6,316 bases of DNA from an uncultured Oscillospiraceae bacterium (lineage in GTDB: Bacteria; Bacillota; Clostridia; Oscillospirales; Acutalibacteraceae): assembly GCA_958451705.1 (NCBI GenBank), contig CAUDRD010000104.1, positions 1-6,316 on the forward strand, in the 5' to 3' direction. Of the stretch, positions 1 to 5,944 are shown piece by piece. How positions within the stretch are numbered: the first letter of the stretch is position 1; each line of letters starts with the position of its first letter. The notes beneath the pieces were generated by a model that ran no database searches, was not told the DNA's origin, and worked only from the letters and a program-made list of their open reading frames with translations. A program made the position numbers and the translations under genes.

Positions 1-696
1 GATGTCGTTCATGCGGCGGTAAACGTTTGCACGGGGGTTATCCCATGAACGGAAAACAGCCTTGATAGCTTCCATAAGCTGAACCTTGGGATCTGTGGGG
101 AAATCCTCACCCTTTTCAGCTTTATAGAACTCTTTGAAGAGCTTAACAAGCTCTTTCATATCGTTAACGTCAAGGTCGATGTCGTTTTTAACGCCCTTCT
201 TAGCCTTAACATCGTCGATGATCTCTTCGAAACGCTTCTTGGAAAGCTCCATAACAACGTCTGAGAACATCTGGATGAAACGACGATATGAGTCGTAAAC
301 GAATCTTTCAAATTTAGGATCGGGGTTACCTGCAATAAGACCTGCAGCAACCTCATCGTTAAGACCGAGGTTAAGGATTGTATCCATCATACCGGGCATA
401 GATGCTCTAGCACCGGAACGAACAGAAACAAGAAGGGGATTCTTTGTGTCGCCAAACTTCTTGCCGTTGATTTCCTCCATCTTTCCGAGATATTCATAAA
501 TCTGCTCTTCAATGTCGGAAGCGATAACCTTTCCGTCATCATAGTAGCGTGTGCAAGCTTCAGTAGAAACAGTGAAGCCCTGGGGAACAGGCATACCGAG
601 ATTTGTCATCTCAGCAAGGTTTGCGCCCTTACCGCCGAGGATCTCTCTCATTTTGCCGTTACCTTCGCTAAAAAGGTAAACATACTTGTAGCTCAT
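1..696 (-). CDS. ppdK: Pyruvate, phosphate dikinase, N-terminal 232 residues (3' end outside window)
   Basis: PPDK interconverts pyruvate + ATP + phosphate and PEP + AMP + pyrophosphate in the cytosol. Many clostridia use it as a glycolytic or gluconeogenic PEP/pyruvate enzyme. The visible part is the start of the ATP-grasp nucleotide-binding domain. GGKGANLAEM (residues 21-30) contains K23, equivalent to the ATP-binding lysine K22 of the Clostridium symbiosum enzyme. VSVRSGARASMPGMMDT (from residue 90) contains R93, equivalent to R92 there. SYRRFIQMFSDVVME and, at the window edge, FRSWDNPRANVYRRMNDI also match the family. Full-length PPDK is about 870-880 residues, so roughly a quarter is present; the phosphohistidine and PEP/pyruvate domains lie beyond base 1. 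The ATG start at 696-694 follows a clean GGAGG at 710-706 with 9 bp spacing. Codons are strongly biased to AAG, AAC, TTC and CTT, as expected of an abundant enzyme. The frame is open to the edge with no internal stop. Confidence 0.97.
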   Translation of the reverse strand, partial: MSYKYVYLFSEGNGKMREILGGKGANLAEMTNLGMPVPQGFTVSTEACTRYYDDGKVIASDIEEQIYEYLGKMEEINGKKFGDTKNPLLVSVRSGARASMPGMMDTILNLGLNDEVAAGLIAGNPDPKFERFVYDSYRRFIQMFSDVVMELSKKRFEEIIDDVKAKKGVKNDIDLDVNDMKELVKLFKEFYKAEKGEDFPTDPKVQLMEAIKAVFRSWDNPRANVYRRMNDI

Positions 697-731
697 CGGG
701 ATCTACCTCCATAATATTTTTTGTGTCCTTG

Positions 732-751
732 TGTTGTTCCGGGCAACAACA
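732..751 (-). promoter_or_regulatory. Inverted repeat in the ppdK leader (possible operator or 5' hairpin)
   Basis: A perfect 7-bp inverted repeat, TGTTGTT / AACAACA, flanks a 6-nt centre (GCCCGG on the transcribed sense). It lies about 25-45 nt downstream of the transcription start predicted from the -10 at 786-781, and about 35 nt before the ppdK start codon. It could fold as an mRNA hairpin or serve as a dimeric repressor site. No T-run follows it, so it is not a terminator. The symmetry is visible in the sequence; the regulatory role is inference. Confidence 0.4.
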
Positions 752-780
752 AAAAAGCTGTACCCCGACAACTTAATGTT

Positions 781-789
781 ATTATAACA
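781..789 (-). promoter_or_regulatory. ppdK promoter, extended -10
   Basis: Read on the minus strand the site is TGT-TATAAT: a perfect -10 hexamer (786-781) preceded by the TG dinucleotide of an extended -10 element (789-788). No good TTGACA match stands 16-18 bp upstream, which an extended -10 can tolerate. A long T-tract lies just upstream (minus-strand sense, 803-794). The start is predicted near 774, giving a leader of about 78 nt. Confidence 0.65.
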
Positions 790-833
790 GATGTAAAAAA
801 AAAACGCTACTATTTTTTATTAATTAATCAGAG

Positions 834-872
834 AAAAATGCGCAATATTCCTTTAAAAACGTTGAATTTTGC
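834..872 (-). terminator. Weak candidate terminator after the flippase gene
   Basis: On the minus strand GCAAAATTC (872-864) can pair with GAATATTGC (850-842) with one central mismatch across a 13-nt loop. A TTTTT run (838-834) follows three bases later. The stem is AT-rich and imperfect and lies about 70 bp past the flippase stop, so this is only a candidate. No better hairpin is visible between the flippase stop and the ppdK promoter. Confidence 0.3.
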
Positions 873-939
873 AGATAGAAGAGAATCCAAATAAAGGAGC
901 ATGATGTTTTGAGTTTGAATTTTTAACTGACTGAATCAG

Positions 940-2451
940 CTAATGAGTTATGAAAAATTTTTTGAAGAATGAAGAAATCAGTTTTATATCATTTTTGTGT
1001 AAGGCTGCCGGTAAGGAGATGAATGTGCCGAAGGCGGCAGTCAGCAGAGCGGAAAAAATCAGCGTGACCCAGCTGTGAGGGGAAAGAATGAATTTAAAGA
1101 GCAGGCCGCAGAAAAAGACGGCAGCGGTACAGTACAGTGAAACAAATATTTCCGGGAAAAAGGTCTTTATGGGTACTTTGAGATATTTAGCGGAAAAGGG
1201 GATAATAAAAAACACCGTTCTTAAAAATATAAAAGCGCCGCTTATGCCGGCGACCCCATAAACTCCAAGAGAAGGGCTTATTTCTATAAAAATCAAAGCG
1301 GATGCTGTTCCCAAAAGTCCTGAAGCGAGTACCGAAAGGGAGCTGAGTTTTAAGCGGTTGGTGGCAGTAAATACGTTGATGAGGCACTGAGCTCCGGCGG
1401 TAAAGGCAAAATGAATACAGGAGAGAACCGTTAAAGTGTAAAGTATTTGAGAGTTCTCTCCGGGCATCCACAGAGCGAAAAATTCTTTTCCTAAAGCGAG
1501 AAATCCTCCCACCGGTAGAGCAGTCAAAAGAGAGCAAATACGGCATCCTCTTTTTAGAAGAGGTACAATTTCATCAGTTTTTCCCGCAGCATATTTCATT
1601 GTTGTCTGCGGTGCGAACAGTCCCGTCAAAGTGGTTGATAGATTTGTAATTACGCCGGCAATGCCCTTTGCTATTGACAGAAGCCCCATTTCCCCGTATC
1701 CGAGAAAAAGGTTGCTGATTAATATGTCGAGTCCCCCGGAAAGCATAATTCCCGTTTGGTTTATGGTATTCCAAATGCCGGAGAGAAAGAGCTTTATGCA
1801 GTCTTTTATATGAAAATAGGCTTTTTTGACATTTATTTCCGGAAGTAAGCGGCGTTTAAAAAAGAATGAGGAAACAGTTACAAAAACAGTTGCAAGAAGT
1901 GAAGCAAAGCCCACATAGACAATTGAAGGCTTAAAGAAGAGGAAAAGAGCTGTTATAACAATGACTTTAATAATTTGCGATTCCATGGTACGAAGCGATT
2001 TAAGGTAAAGAGTATTTGTGACATAAGTTGCAGCGGCCCAGGGAGTAAAAGCAGTTATCAGAAAGAAATTGAGAAATACGAGAGCAAAGAGAAGCTTTAC
2101 GTCACTTATGAGATTAAAAGGAATATTAAGAAATTTTTCAAGGTATGTTACGGTGAAGATAACAGGGATAATTAAAATTGCGACAGCGAAAAAACCGCTT
2201 GCAAAGGAAGCGGTATAGTAGCGGTTTGACATTTCAGAATTGTTTTGATGATATGCCATTGAAATAAATCTTCCGGACATGGAATTAAGAGCGGAGGTAA
2301 GCAAAGAGGCATATGTTATAAAGTTATTGGCAAGTGTAATAAAGCCGTTTGCCTCAGCGCCAAGCTCACGGACGATATAAGGGGAAAAGAAAAACTGAAT
2401 TATAAGGTTAATGCCGAAAACTACCAGGGAACTGATAAGGTTAATAAGCAT
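940..2451 (-). CDS. Polysaccharide/oligosaccharide flippase (Wzx-like, MOP/PST superfamily)
   Basis: An integral membrane protein predicted to flip lipid-linked saccharide repeat units or similar precursors across the cytoplasmic membrane. This role is inferred from family resemblance; the substrate cannot be read. The 503 residues from the first ATG contain about 14 hydrophobic segments, starting with residues 2-22 and ending near 465-490, with short basic loops such as FKRRLLPE. This matches the usual length and topology of MOP-superfamily exporters. The N-terminal pattern (FFFSPYIVRELGAEANGFITLANNF) is typical of flippases annotated as lipopolysaccharide or oligosaccharide transporters in Firmicutes. 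No glycosyltransferases lie nearby, so it stands as an orphan. The start is uncertain: the ATG at 2451-2449 has no Shine-Dalgarno, whereas an in-frame ATA at 2481-2479 sits 9 nt after AGGAG and would add ten residues (xKKTKSTPSK), giving 513. Wobble positions are more A/T-rich than in ppdK. The stop is TAG. Confidence 0.88.
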   Translation of the reverse strand: MLINLISSLVVFGINLIIQFFFSPYIVRELGAEANGFITLANNFITYASLLTSALNSMSGRFISMAYHQNNSEMSNRYYTASFASGFFAVAILIIPVIFTVTYLEKFLNIPFNLISDVKLLFALVFLNFFLITAFTPWAAATYVTNTLYLKSLRTMESQIIKVIVITALFLFFKPSIVYVGFASLLATVFVTVSSFFFKRRLLPEINVKKAYFHIKDCIKLFLSGIWNTINQTGIMLSGGLDILISNLFLGYGEMGLLSIAKGIAGVITNLSTTLTGLFAPQTTMKYAAGKTDEIVPLLKRGCRICSLLTALPVGGFLALGKEFFALWMPGENSQILYTLTVLSCIHFAFTAGAQCLINVFTATNRLKLSSLSVLASGLLGTASALIFIEISPSLGVYGVAGISGAFIFLRTVFFIIPFSAKYLKVPIKTFFPEIFVSLYCTAAVFFCGLLFKFILSPHSWVTLIFSALLTAAFGTFISLPAALHKNDIKLISSFFKKFFITH

Positions 2452-2490
2452 TTTTGAAGGGGTGCTTTTTGTTTTTTTTATTTTAAATCA

Positions 2491-2495
2491 CTCCT
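2491..2495 (-). promoter_or_regulatory. Ribosome binding site that points to an ATA start for the flippase
   Basis: AGGAG on the minus strand is the only Shine-Dalgarno-like sequence upstream of the flippase. It lies 9 nt before an in-frame ATA (2481-2479), immediately downstream of an in-frame TGA (2490-2488), and 39 nt before the first ATG, which is too far to serve it. A GTG overlapping the motif (2491-2489) runs into TAA after two codons. No ATG, GTG or TTG in the flippase frame is available at the right distance. Confidence 0.55.
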
Positions 2496-2519
2496 GAGGC
2501 GTATAGCTAATGTCTGCTT

Positions 2520-2547
2520 TATTTATTCTTGCCTTAGAATATGACAA
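2520..2547 (-). promoter_or_regulatory. Candidate flippase promoter
   Basis: A TTGTCA hexamer (2547-2542, one mismatch to TTGACA) is followed 16 bp later by TAAATA (2525-2520), a poor -10. It falls between the lipoprotein terminator and the flippase ribosome binding site, where a promoter is expected because the strong terminator separates the two genes. The weak -10 keeps confidence low. Confidence 0.3.
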
Positions 2548-2558
2548 TAAACTGAATT

Positions 2559-2596
2559 AAAAATAAAAAATCCGTTCAGCGAAAGCTGAACGGATT
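2559..2596 (-). terminator. Intrinsic terminator of the lipoprotein gene
   Basis: A perfect 12-bp stem, AATCCGTTCAGC (2596-2585) with GCTGAACGGATT (2580-2569), closes a 4-nt loop. On the minus strand it runs into TTTTTTATTTTT. It lies 26 bp past the lipoprotein stop codon and is the strongest terminator in the window, so the lipoprotein gene appears to be transcribed alone. Confidence 0.93.
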
Positions 2597-2622
2597 GATT
2601 TTAAAATTAAATCTTCAAACCC

Positions 2623-3504
2623 TTATGAGAGTGTGAATGTAACCTTACCTACACCAACAAGGTCAGCTGTAAGAGTCATCGGTCCAAGAAGAGAAGTCTG
2701 GCACTTACCTGTGATAACCTCTGTGAAGTCAAGAACAGCCTTTGACATCTTGCCGGTTGTTTTATCAACAGTTACAACAAGCGTACCGCTCTGAAGAGAA
2801 AGAGATGACTTATCCTTCTTAATGTTAACTTCGAAGCTGTCTCCGCCGACCTGCTTACCGATCTGGTTAACAACTGTAGCAACCTCGTCCATTGTGAGGA
2901 AGTACATATAGCCACCCTTACCGTGCTTAAGCTCCTGTCCGCCGCTGACATTGTTAAGCTTGAATGTCATAACATAGTTATTTCCGCTGGGGGTGCATGA
3001 GAAACTCTTAACGTCACTTGCGCTGAGAGAAGAAAGCTTTACGTTAACGTTGCCGCTTCCCTTTGCGAATGTATCAGAAATAGGTCCGAGATTGTCAAGG
3101 TCACCTACGATTGTAAGGTTGCGCTTTGTGAGCTTACGGTCAACATAAGTCTTTGTGCTGGAAACCTTAGCAAGAGCGTCATTGAAAACCTTGACACCAG
3201 CAGCTTTGTCTGCAGGCTGTGCAATTGCGCCGTTTGTTGAAGTGCTGTTGTTCTGTGCTGCGTCGTTTTTGGACTCACCATTTGCCTGTGTTTCGCCGGA
3301 AGCCTGTGTGTCACCAGAAGCGCCTTCAGAAGCTGCGGAATCGGCTGTGTTGTCTACGTCGCCGGGTACTGCTGCGTCCTCAGTAACTGCTCCGTTTTCT
3401 GTGTTTGTCTCTGTAGGTTCATCGTTTCCGCCGCATGCAGCAAAAGAGAAAACGAGAACAAGAGCCATCAATAATGCGATGATTTTTGCGAGATTCTTTC
3501 TCAT
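2623..3504 (-). CDS. Secreted lipoprotein of unknown function with acidic linker
   Basis: A predicted cell-surface lipoprotein of 293 residues; I do not recognise the family. Residues 1-24 form a lipoprotein signal peptide: basic n-region (R2, K3, K7), hydrophobic core, and lipobox F-A-A-C with lipidated C24. Residues 25-100 form a disordered Asp/Glu/Ala/Ser/Thr/Asn-rich linker with no basic residue before K79 and a short ASG(D/E)TQ repeat. Residues 101-293 look like a folded, beta-rich domain with alternating hydrophobic strands and two cysteines (C170, C268). The C-terminus, ending GVGKVTFTLS, is strand-like; there is no sortase motif or transmembrane anchor. The start is ATG 3504-3502; an upstream in-frame TTG at 3525 is rejected because its next codons are the AAAGGAG ribosome binding site. 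Strong promoter, strong terminator and AAG/AAC/TTC-biased codons suggest a monocistronic, well-expressed gene. A tethered binding or envelope protein is possible but unproven. Confidence 0.9.
   Translation of the reverse strand: MRKNLAKIIALLMALVLVFSFAACGGNDEPTETNTENGAVTEDAAVPGDVDNTADSAASEGASGDTQASGETQANGESKNDAAQNNSTSTNGAIAQPADKAAGVKVFNDALAKVSSTKTYVDRKLTKRNLTIVGDLDNLGPISDTFAKGSGNVNVKLSSLSASDVKSFSCTPSGNNYVMTFKLNNVSGGQELKHGKGGYMYFLTMDEVATVVNQIGKQVGGDSFEVNIKKDKSSLSLQSGTLVVTVDKTTGKMSKAVLDFTEVITGKCQTSLLGPMTLTADLVGVGKVTFTLS
3268..3321 (-). repeat. Three tandem 18-nt units in the lipoprotein linker
   Basis: Three consecutive 18-nt units encode ASGDTQ, ASGETQ and ANGESK (residues 62-79). The first two are near identical at DNA level (GCTTCTGGTGACACACAG, GCTTCCGGCGAAACACAG); the third is degenerate. 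They lie in the disordered linker, where slippage could change spacer length without harming the folded domain. Confidence 0.7.
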
Positions 3505-3515
3505 GGGTATGTATT

Positions 3516-3522
3516 CTCCTTT
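3516..3522 (-). promoter_or_regulatory. Ribosome binding site fixing the lipoprotein start
   Basis: AAAGGAG on the minus strand, 11 nt before ATG 3504-3502. Because this motif lies inside the reading frame that would follow the upstream TTG (3525), it supports the shorter 293-residue protein, whose N-terminus (MRKNLAKII) is a normal lipoprotein signal peptide. Confidence 0.8.
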
Positions 3523-3530
3523 CAAATTTT

Positions 3531-3554
3531 ACAGCCACAATAAACGGCGGCTGT
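3531..3554 (-). promoter_or_regulatory. Second leader hairpin of the lipoprotein mRNA
   Basis: ACAGCC (3554-3549, minus strand) and GGCTGT (3536-3531) form a 6-bp GC-rich stem around a 12-nt loop. It ends 8 nt before the AAAGGAG ribosome binding site. It lacks a T-run, so it is not a terminator. It may affect ribosome access; this is inference. Confidence 0.35.
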
Positions 3555-3559
3555 CTGTT

Positions 3560-3578
3560 TTTTGCCCTTAGGGCAAAA
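3560..3578 (-). promoter_or_regulatory. Perfect palindrome at the 5' end of the lipoprotein mRNA
   Basis: TTTTGCCC and GGGCAAAA form a perfect 8-bp inverted repeat around TAA (minus strand). The predicted transcription start is near 3584, so the repeat begins only about six nucleotides into the transcript. It could be a stabilising 5' hairpin or a repressor operator overlapping the initially transcribed region. No T-run follows on either strand. Confidence 0.5.
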
Positions 3579-3590
3579 GTTATCAGTAAC

Positions 3591-3619
3591 AATTTACAAC
3601 ATGGAAAAGCGTTTGTCAA
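3591..3619 (-). promoter_or_regulatory. Lipoprotein gene promoter (sigma-A type)
   Basis: A perfect TTGACA (3619-3614) stands exactly 17 bp from TAAATT (3596-3591, four of six matches to TATAAT). A-rich and T-rich tracts directly upstream of the -35 (about 3620-3650) resemble an UP element. The start is predicted near 3584, giving a leader of about 80 nt that contains both hairpins listed above. Confidence 0.75.
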
Positions 3620-3844
3620 GAAGAAAAACGTATTTTTTATATATGAAATGCATTATTGCTATACAAAAAACATTTGATGTTTTTGTTAAAATTCGACAAT
3701 GATTGAAGCGGGTTGAAAAAAGCTAAAATGTTAGGTAATTAAATTTACTATATTTATTAGATTTTATATGAAAAATTTGTGTTTTTTAGGGGCATATTAT
3801 AGATTGAACCGATAATTTTTCGATTTTAATTCTTATTTCGCAAA
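3620..3844. other. AT-rich intergenic region between the phosphoesterase stop and the lipoprotein promoter
   Basis: No gene is supported here on either strand. The DNA is very AT-rich with many A- and T-tracts. The only clear structure is the AT-rich inverted repeat at 3665-3684. No GC-rich terminator hairpin is visible after the phosphoesterase stop at 3845. Confidence 0.7.
3665..3684. terminator. Weak AT-rich hairpin, possible bidirectional terminator
   Basis: AAAAACAT and ATGTTTTT form an 8-bp inverted repeat around TTG, flanked by A and T runs, so either strand would give a U-rich 3' arm. It lies about 160 bp past the phosphoesterase stop on the minus strand. With only one GC pair in the stem it would be weak; it may simply be part of the AT-rich promoter-upstream DNA. 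Confidence 0.25.
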
Positions 3845-5254
3845 TTATTTTCCTGTCATCAGCGCAAGTGTGCAGTTATTATCGTCAAAGCCGCCGTCAT
3901 ACAGAATTTCATTTATGTATAATGGAAAATATTTTAAAATATCCGGCTGTTTTTCTTTTGGAAGAAATTTCTCTATGATTTCAAGTATTCGGTAAATTGC
4001 TCCCATAGCTGCTTCATATTCGGCGGTTCCCGGGCGAAATTCATGATCTCCGCCGTAAAGACCTCGTATTGCGTCAGCCACAAGGTTTTTAAGTTTCATA
4101 TTTTTTATATCGCTGTAGTCGGCTCTTGAACCTATTGTTTTCGATACAAAGCCAACAGTTACGCTGTCTAAAATTCTGCCTATAACCTTAATTATAAAGG
4201 TGTTGTCGTCAACAACGCTTTTTTGCACGCTCATTCCGTTTAAAATATCCGCAAGCTTTTCGTGGTCGTTTACTGCCGCATCAATACCTCCTAAAACGAG
4301 GGTATCAAATTTTTTCATGAGAAATTCTTTTACGGCCATTCCCTTTGGAAGTCCATTGAAATTATCGATATGGAGAGTTTCTATTTTAACTTCTTTTGGA
4401 GAAAGCTCAATTTTGCGTATAGGTGAGGGATATCCTACGAGAGAAGCGGTGTTTACGTCATAGAGACGGTTGCCTTTTTCGGTGTCAATAAATTTAACAT
4501 TCTGCACATGTGTATGACCGGTAAAGATAATTCCTATACCGATGTCGGCAAAAAGCTTTGATATTTCCTTGTAATCACCGAGCATATCTCTTTGGCTTAT
4601 AACGGGATAAAGCTCCATTGGCGGCAATACCGGATGATGGGTCATTGCAAAAATTGTTTCGTTATTTTCAGCGGCCTCTTTTGCCTGATTTTTAATCCAG
4701 TCTATGCATTTTGGAAAGTATCCGCAAAAAGAGCGGCCGTTGCCGTCGTCGTTCAGAGCCAGTAGCCGTGTTTTCTCTGAGAGCATAACGGCGTAAGAGG
4801 AGCTTTCTTTCTCAATACTGATTGCGTCGTCCATACCGAATTTACGGTACATTTGGGCAAGTGCTTCACGGGGAGTAGGTTCCGCCGGAGTTTTTTCTTC
4901 TCCGAAATAGCATGATTCAGAAGAATACTCAGGAAAACGTTCAAATGAATTAAAATCATGGGTTGCCGTTGTTACATAAACTTTTTTGCCTGCTTTTTGA
5001 AGCCTTTCAAGTTTTTTGATTATGCCGCTGTGGCTTAAGGCTTCGCCGTTGTTGGTAAGATCGCCGGGGATTAAAACAATATTTGTTTCGTCGTCTGCAA
5101 TTATCATATCGATTGCAGCGTCGATTATATCGCCGGATTCTTTTAAAAAAACCTGATCTTCTATTTCTCGTCTTATGTAAGCTTTTCCGCTTGTGCCGAG
5201 TTCAGGTGCGTAATAGTGAAGATCGGTAATAAGATAAAATTTAACCTTTTCCAT
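3845..5254 (-). CDS. Calcineurin-like metallophosphoesterase with altered GNHD motif
   Basis: A predicted cytosolic dinuclear-metal phosphoesterase of 469 residues without signal peptide or membrane segment; the substrate is unknown. Family motifs appear in order: TDLHYY (D11, H13), PGDLTNNGE (D65), the third motif at 97-100, MTHHP (H206, H207) and GHTH (H247, H249). GDLTNNGE resembles calcineurin-like enzymes often annotated as cyclic-nucleotide phosphodiesterase-like. The third motif, usually GN-H-D/E, is A-T-H-D here: T98 replaces the metal-bridging asparagine (codon ACC), while H99 and D100 are kept. Residues from about 280 to 469 form a mostly helical C-terminal extension I cannot assign. 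The ATG at 5254 follows GAGG (5263-5260) with 5 nt spacing. It lies 47 bp after the uracil-DNA glycosylase, with no convincing promoter between, so co-transcription is likely. Activity and substrate are inference. Confidence 0.88.
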   Translation of the reverse strand: MEKVKFYLITDLHYYAPELGTSGKAYIRREIEDQVFLKESGDIIDAAIDMIIADDETNIVLIPGDLTNNGEALSHSGIIKKLERLQKAGKKVYVTTATHDFNSFERFPEYSSESCYFGEEKTPAEPTPREALAQMYRKFGMDDAISIEKESSSYAVMLSEKTRLLALNDDGNGRSFCGYFPKCIDWIKNQAKEAAENNETIFAMTHHPVLPPMELYPVISQRDMLGDYKEISKLFADIGIGIIFTGHTHVQNVKFIDTEKGNRLYDVNTASLVGYPSPIRKIELSPKEVKIETLHIDNFNGLPKGMAVKEFLMKKFDTLVLGGIDAAVNDHEKLADILNGMSVQKSVVDDNTFIIKVIGRILDSVTVGFVSKTIGSRADYSDIKNMKLKNLVADAIRGLYGGDHEFRPGTAEYEAAMGAIYRILEIIEKFLPKEKQPDILKYFPLYINEILYDGGFDDNNCTLALMTGK

Positions 5255-5301
5255 ATTTTCCTCTTTTCCTAACCCTTAAGGTTATAAATACAGTAAAAGT
5301 T

Positions 5302-5883
5302 TTATACGTCGTATGTGTGATCGCAAACCTCTTCGATTTTATCACGAAGTTTTATAAAATCCTCCAAAGCGGCAGGTTTTTGGTTGGGATTTCTAAGAAG
5401 TGCCGCCGGATGAAATGTACCCATCATAAGCACTCCGCCTTTTTCAAAAAATTCGCCATGCTGTTTAGTAACTTTAAAGTCAGGAGAAATAAGCTTTTGA
5501 GCGGAAATTCTGCCGAGGCACACTATAATTTTAGGTCTGAGCAGGCGGAACTGTTCCCTGAGCCATTTAATGCATTCTTCCTGTTCCTCCGGCTTAGGAT
5601 CACGGTTGTGGGGAGGACGGCATTTAACCATGTTTGCTATGTATATGTTTTTATCACGGCTAAGGTCAATTGCCTCAAGGTATTTGTCGAGAAGCTTTCC
5701 GCCTCTGCCTACAAAAGGTTCTCCTTGTAAATCCTCGTTTTCTCCCGGTCCTTCTCCTACAAAAAGCACTTCGGCGTTTTCGTTGCCCGTTCCAAAAACA
5801 AGATTTGTTCTTGTTGCACCTAGAGGACATTTTTGGCATCCCATACAGGCATCCTTAAGCTCCTGCCAGTTTGAAAATTTCAT
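5302..5883 (-). CDS. Family 4 (UDGa-type) uracil-DNA glycosylase, [4Fe-4S]
   Basis: Removes uracil from DNA, produced by cytosine deamination or dUTP incorporation, to start base excision repair. The 193 residues match the usual length of bacterial and archaeal family 4 enzymes. Visible motifs: C16-x2-C19 followed by PL, then C88 in VKCRPP and C104 in QEEC (C-x15-C), the four expected [4Fe-4S] ligands, with C13 a further nearby cysteine. The active-site motif is GEGPGENED (43-51), followed by GEPFVGRGG. The second catalytic motif is H158-P-A-A-L-L-R. All align with the Thermotoga maritima enzyme as I recall it. The ATG at 5883 has AGGAGG (5895-5890) with 6 nt spacing. It is the first gene after the promoter at 5973-5945 and is probably co-transcribed with the phosphoesterase. 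Some annotations label such proteins phage SPO1 DNA polymerase-related; that is the same family. Confidence 0.96.
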   Translation of the reverse strand: MKFSNWQELKDACMGCQKCPLGATRTNLVFGTGNENAEVLFVGEGPGENEDLQGEPFVGRGGKLLDKYLEAIDLSRDKNIYIANMVKCRPPHNRDPKPEEQEECIKWLREQFRLLRPKIIVCLGRISAQKLISPDFKVTKQHGEFFEKGGVLMMGTFHPAALLRNPNQKPAALEDFIKLRDKIEEVCDHTYDV

Positions 5884-5944
5884 ATTGAACCTCCTGATAA
5901 AAGAGTGTATAAAGTTAACGTATTGAACCGATTTAGTTTCATTT

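Noticed and set aside
732..751. Rex (redox repressor) operator reading of the ppdK leader repeat.
   Set aside because: The half-sites TTGTT and AACAA are separated by 6 nt rather than the 8 of TTGTTAAN4TTAACAA, and the inner AA/TT bases are missing.
890..915. AAAGGAG followed by ATGATG on the plus strand, like a start site.
   Set aside because: The frame stops (TGA) after three codons, and no promoter or longer frame accompanies it.
3505..3525. Longer lipoprotein start at TTG 3525, adding MKGEYIP.
   Set aside because: Those codons are the Shine-Dalgarno sequence itself and would place acidic residues before the signal peptide.
3155..3571. A 138-codon plus-strand frame across the lipoprotein gene.
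   Set aside because: It is the antisense of the lipoprotein's biased Ala/Ser/Glu-rich linker, which produces long open antisense frames; it has no ribosome binding site and no family resemblance.
3601..3702. A 33-codon plus-strand frame (MEKRLSRRKTYF..., basic) in the intergenic region.
   Set aside because: It has no ribosome binding site, is AT-rich without codon bias, and its beginning overlaps the -35 of the opposite-strand lipoprotein promoter.
5255..5301. A possible separate promoter (TATAAC) for the phosphoesterase.
   Set aside because: No acceptable -35 lies 16-18 bp upstream, and the short spacing fits co-transcription with the glycosylase gene.
5317..5926. Two long plus-strand frames (137 and 118 codons) over the glycosylase gene.
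   Set aside because: They are antisense shadows of a clearly conserved enzyme and show no recognisable domain.
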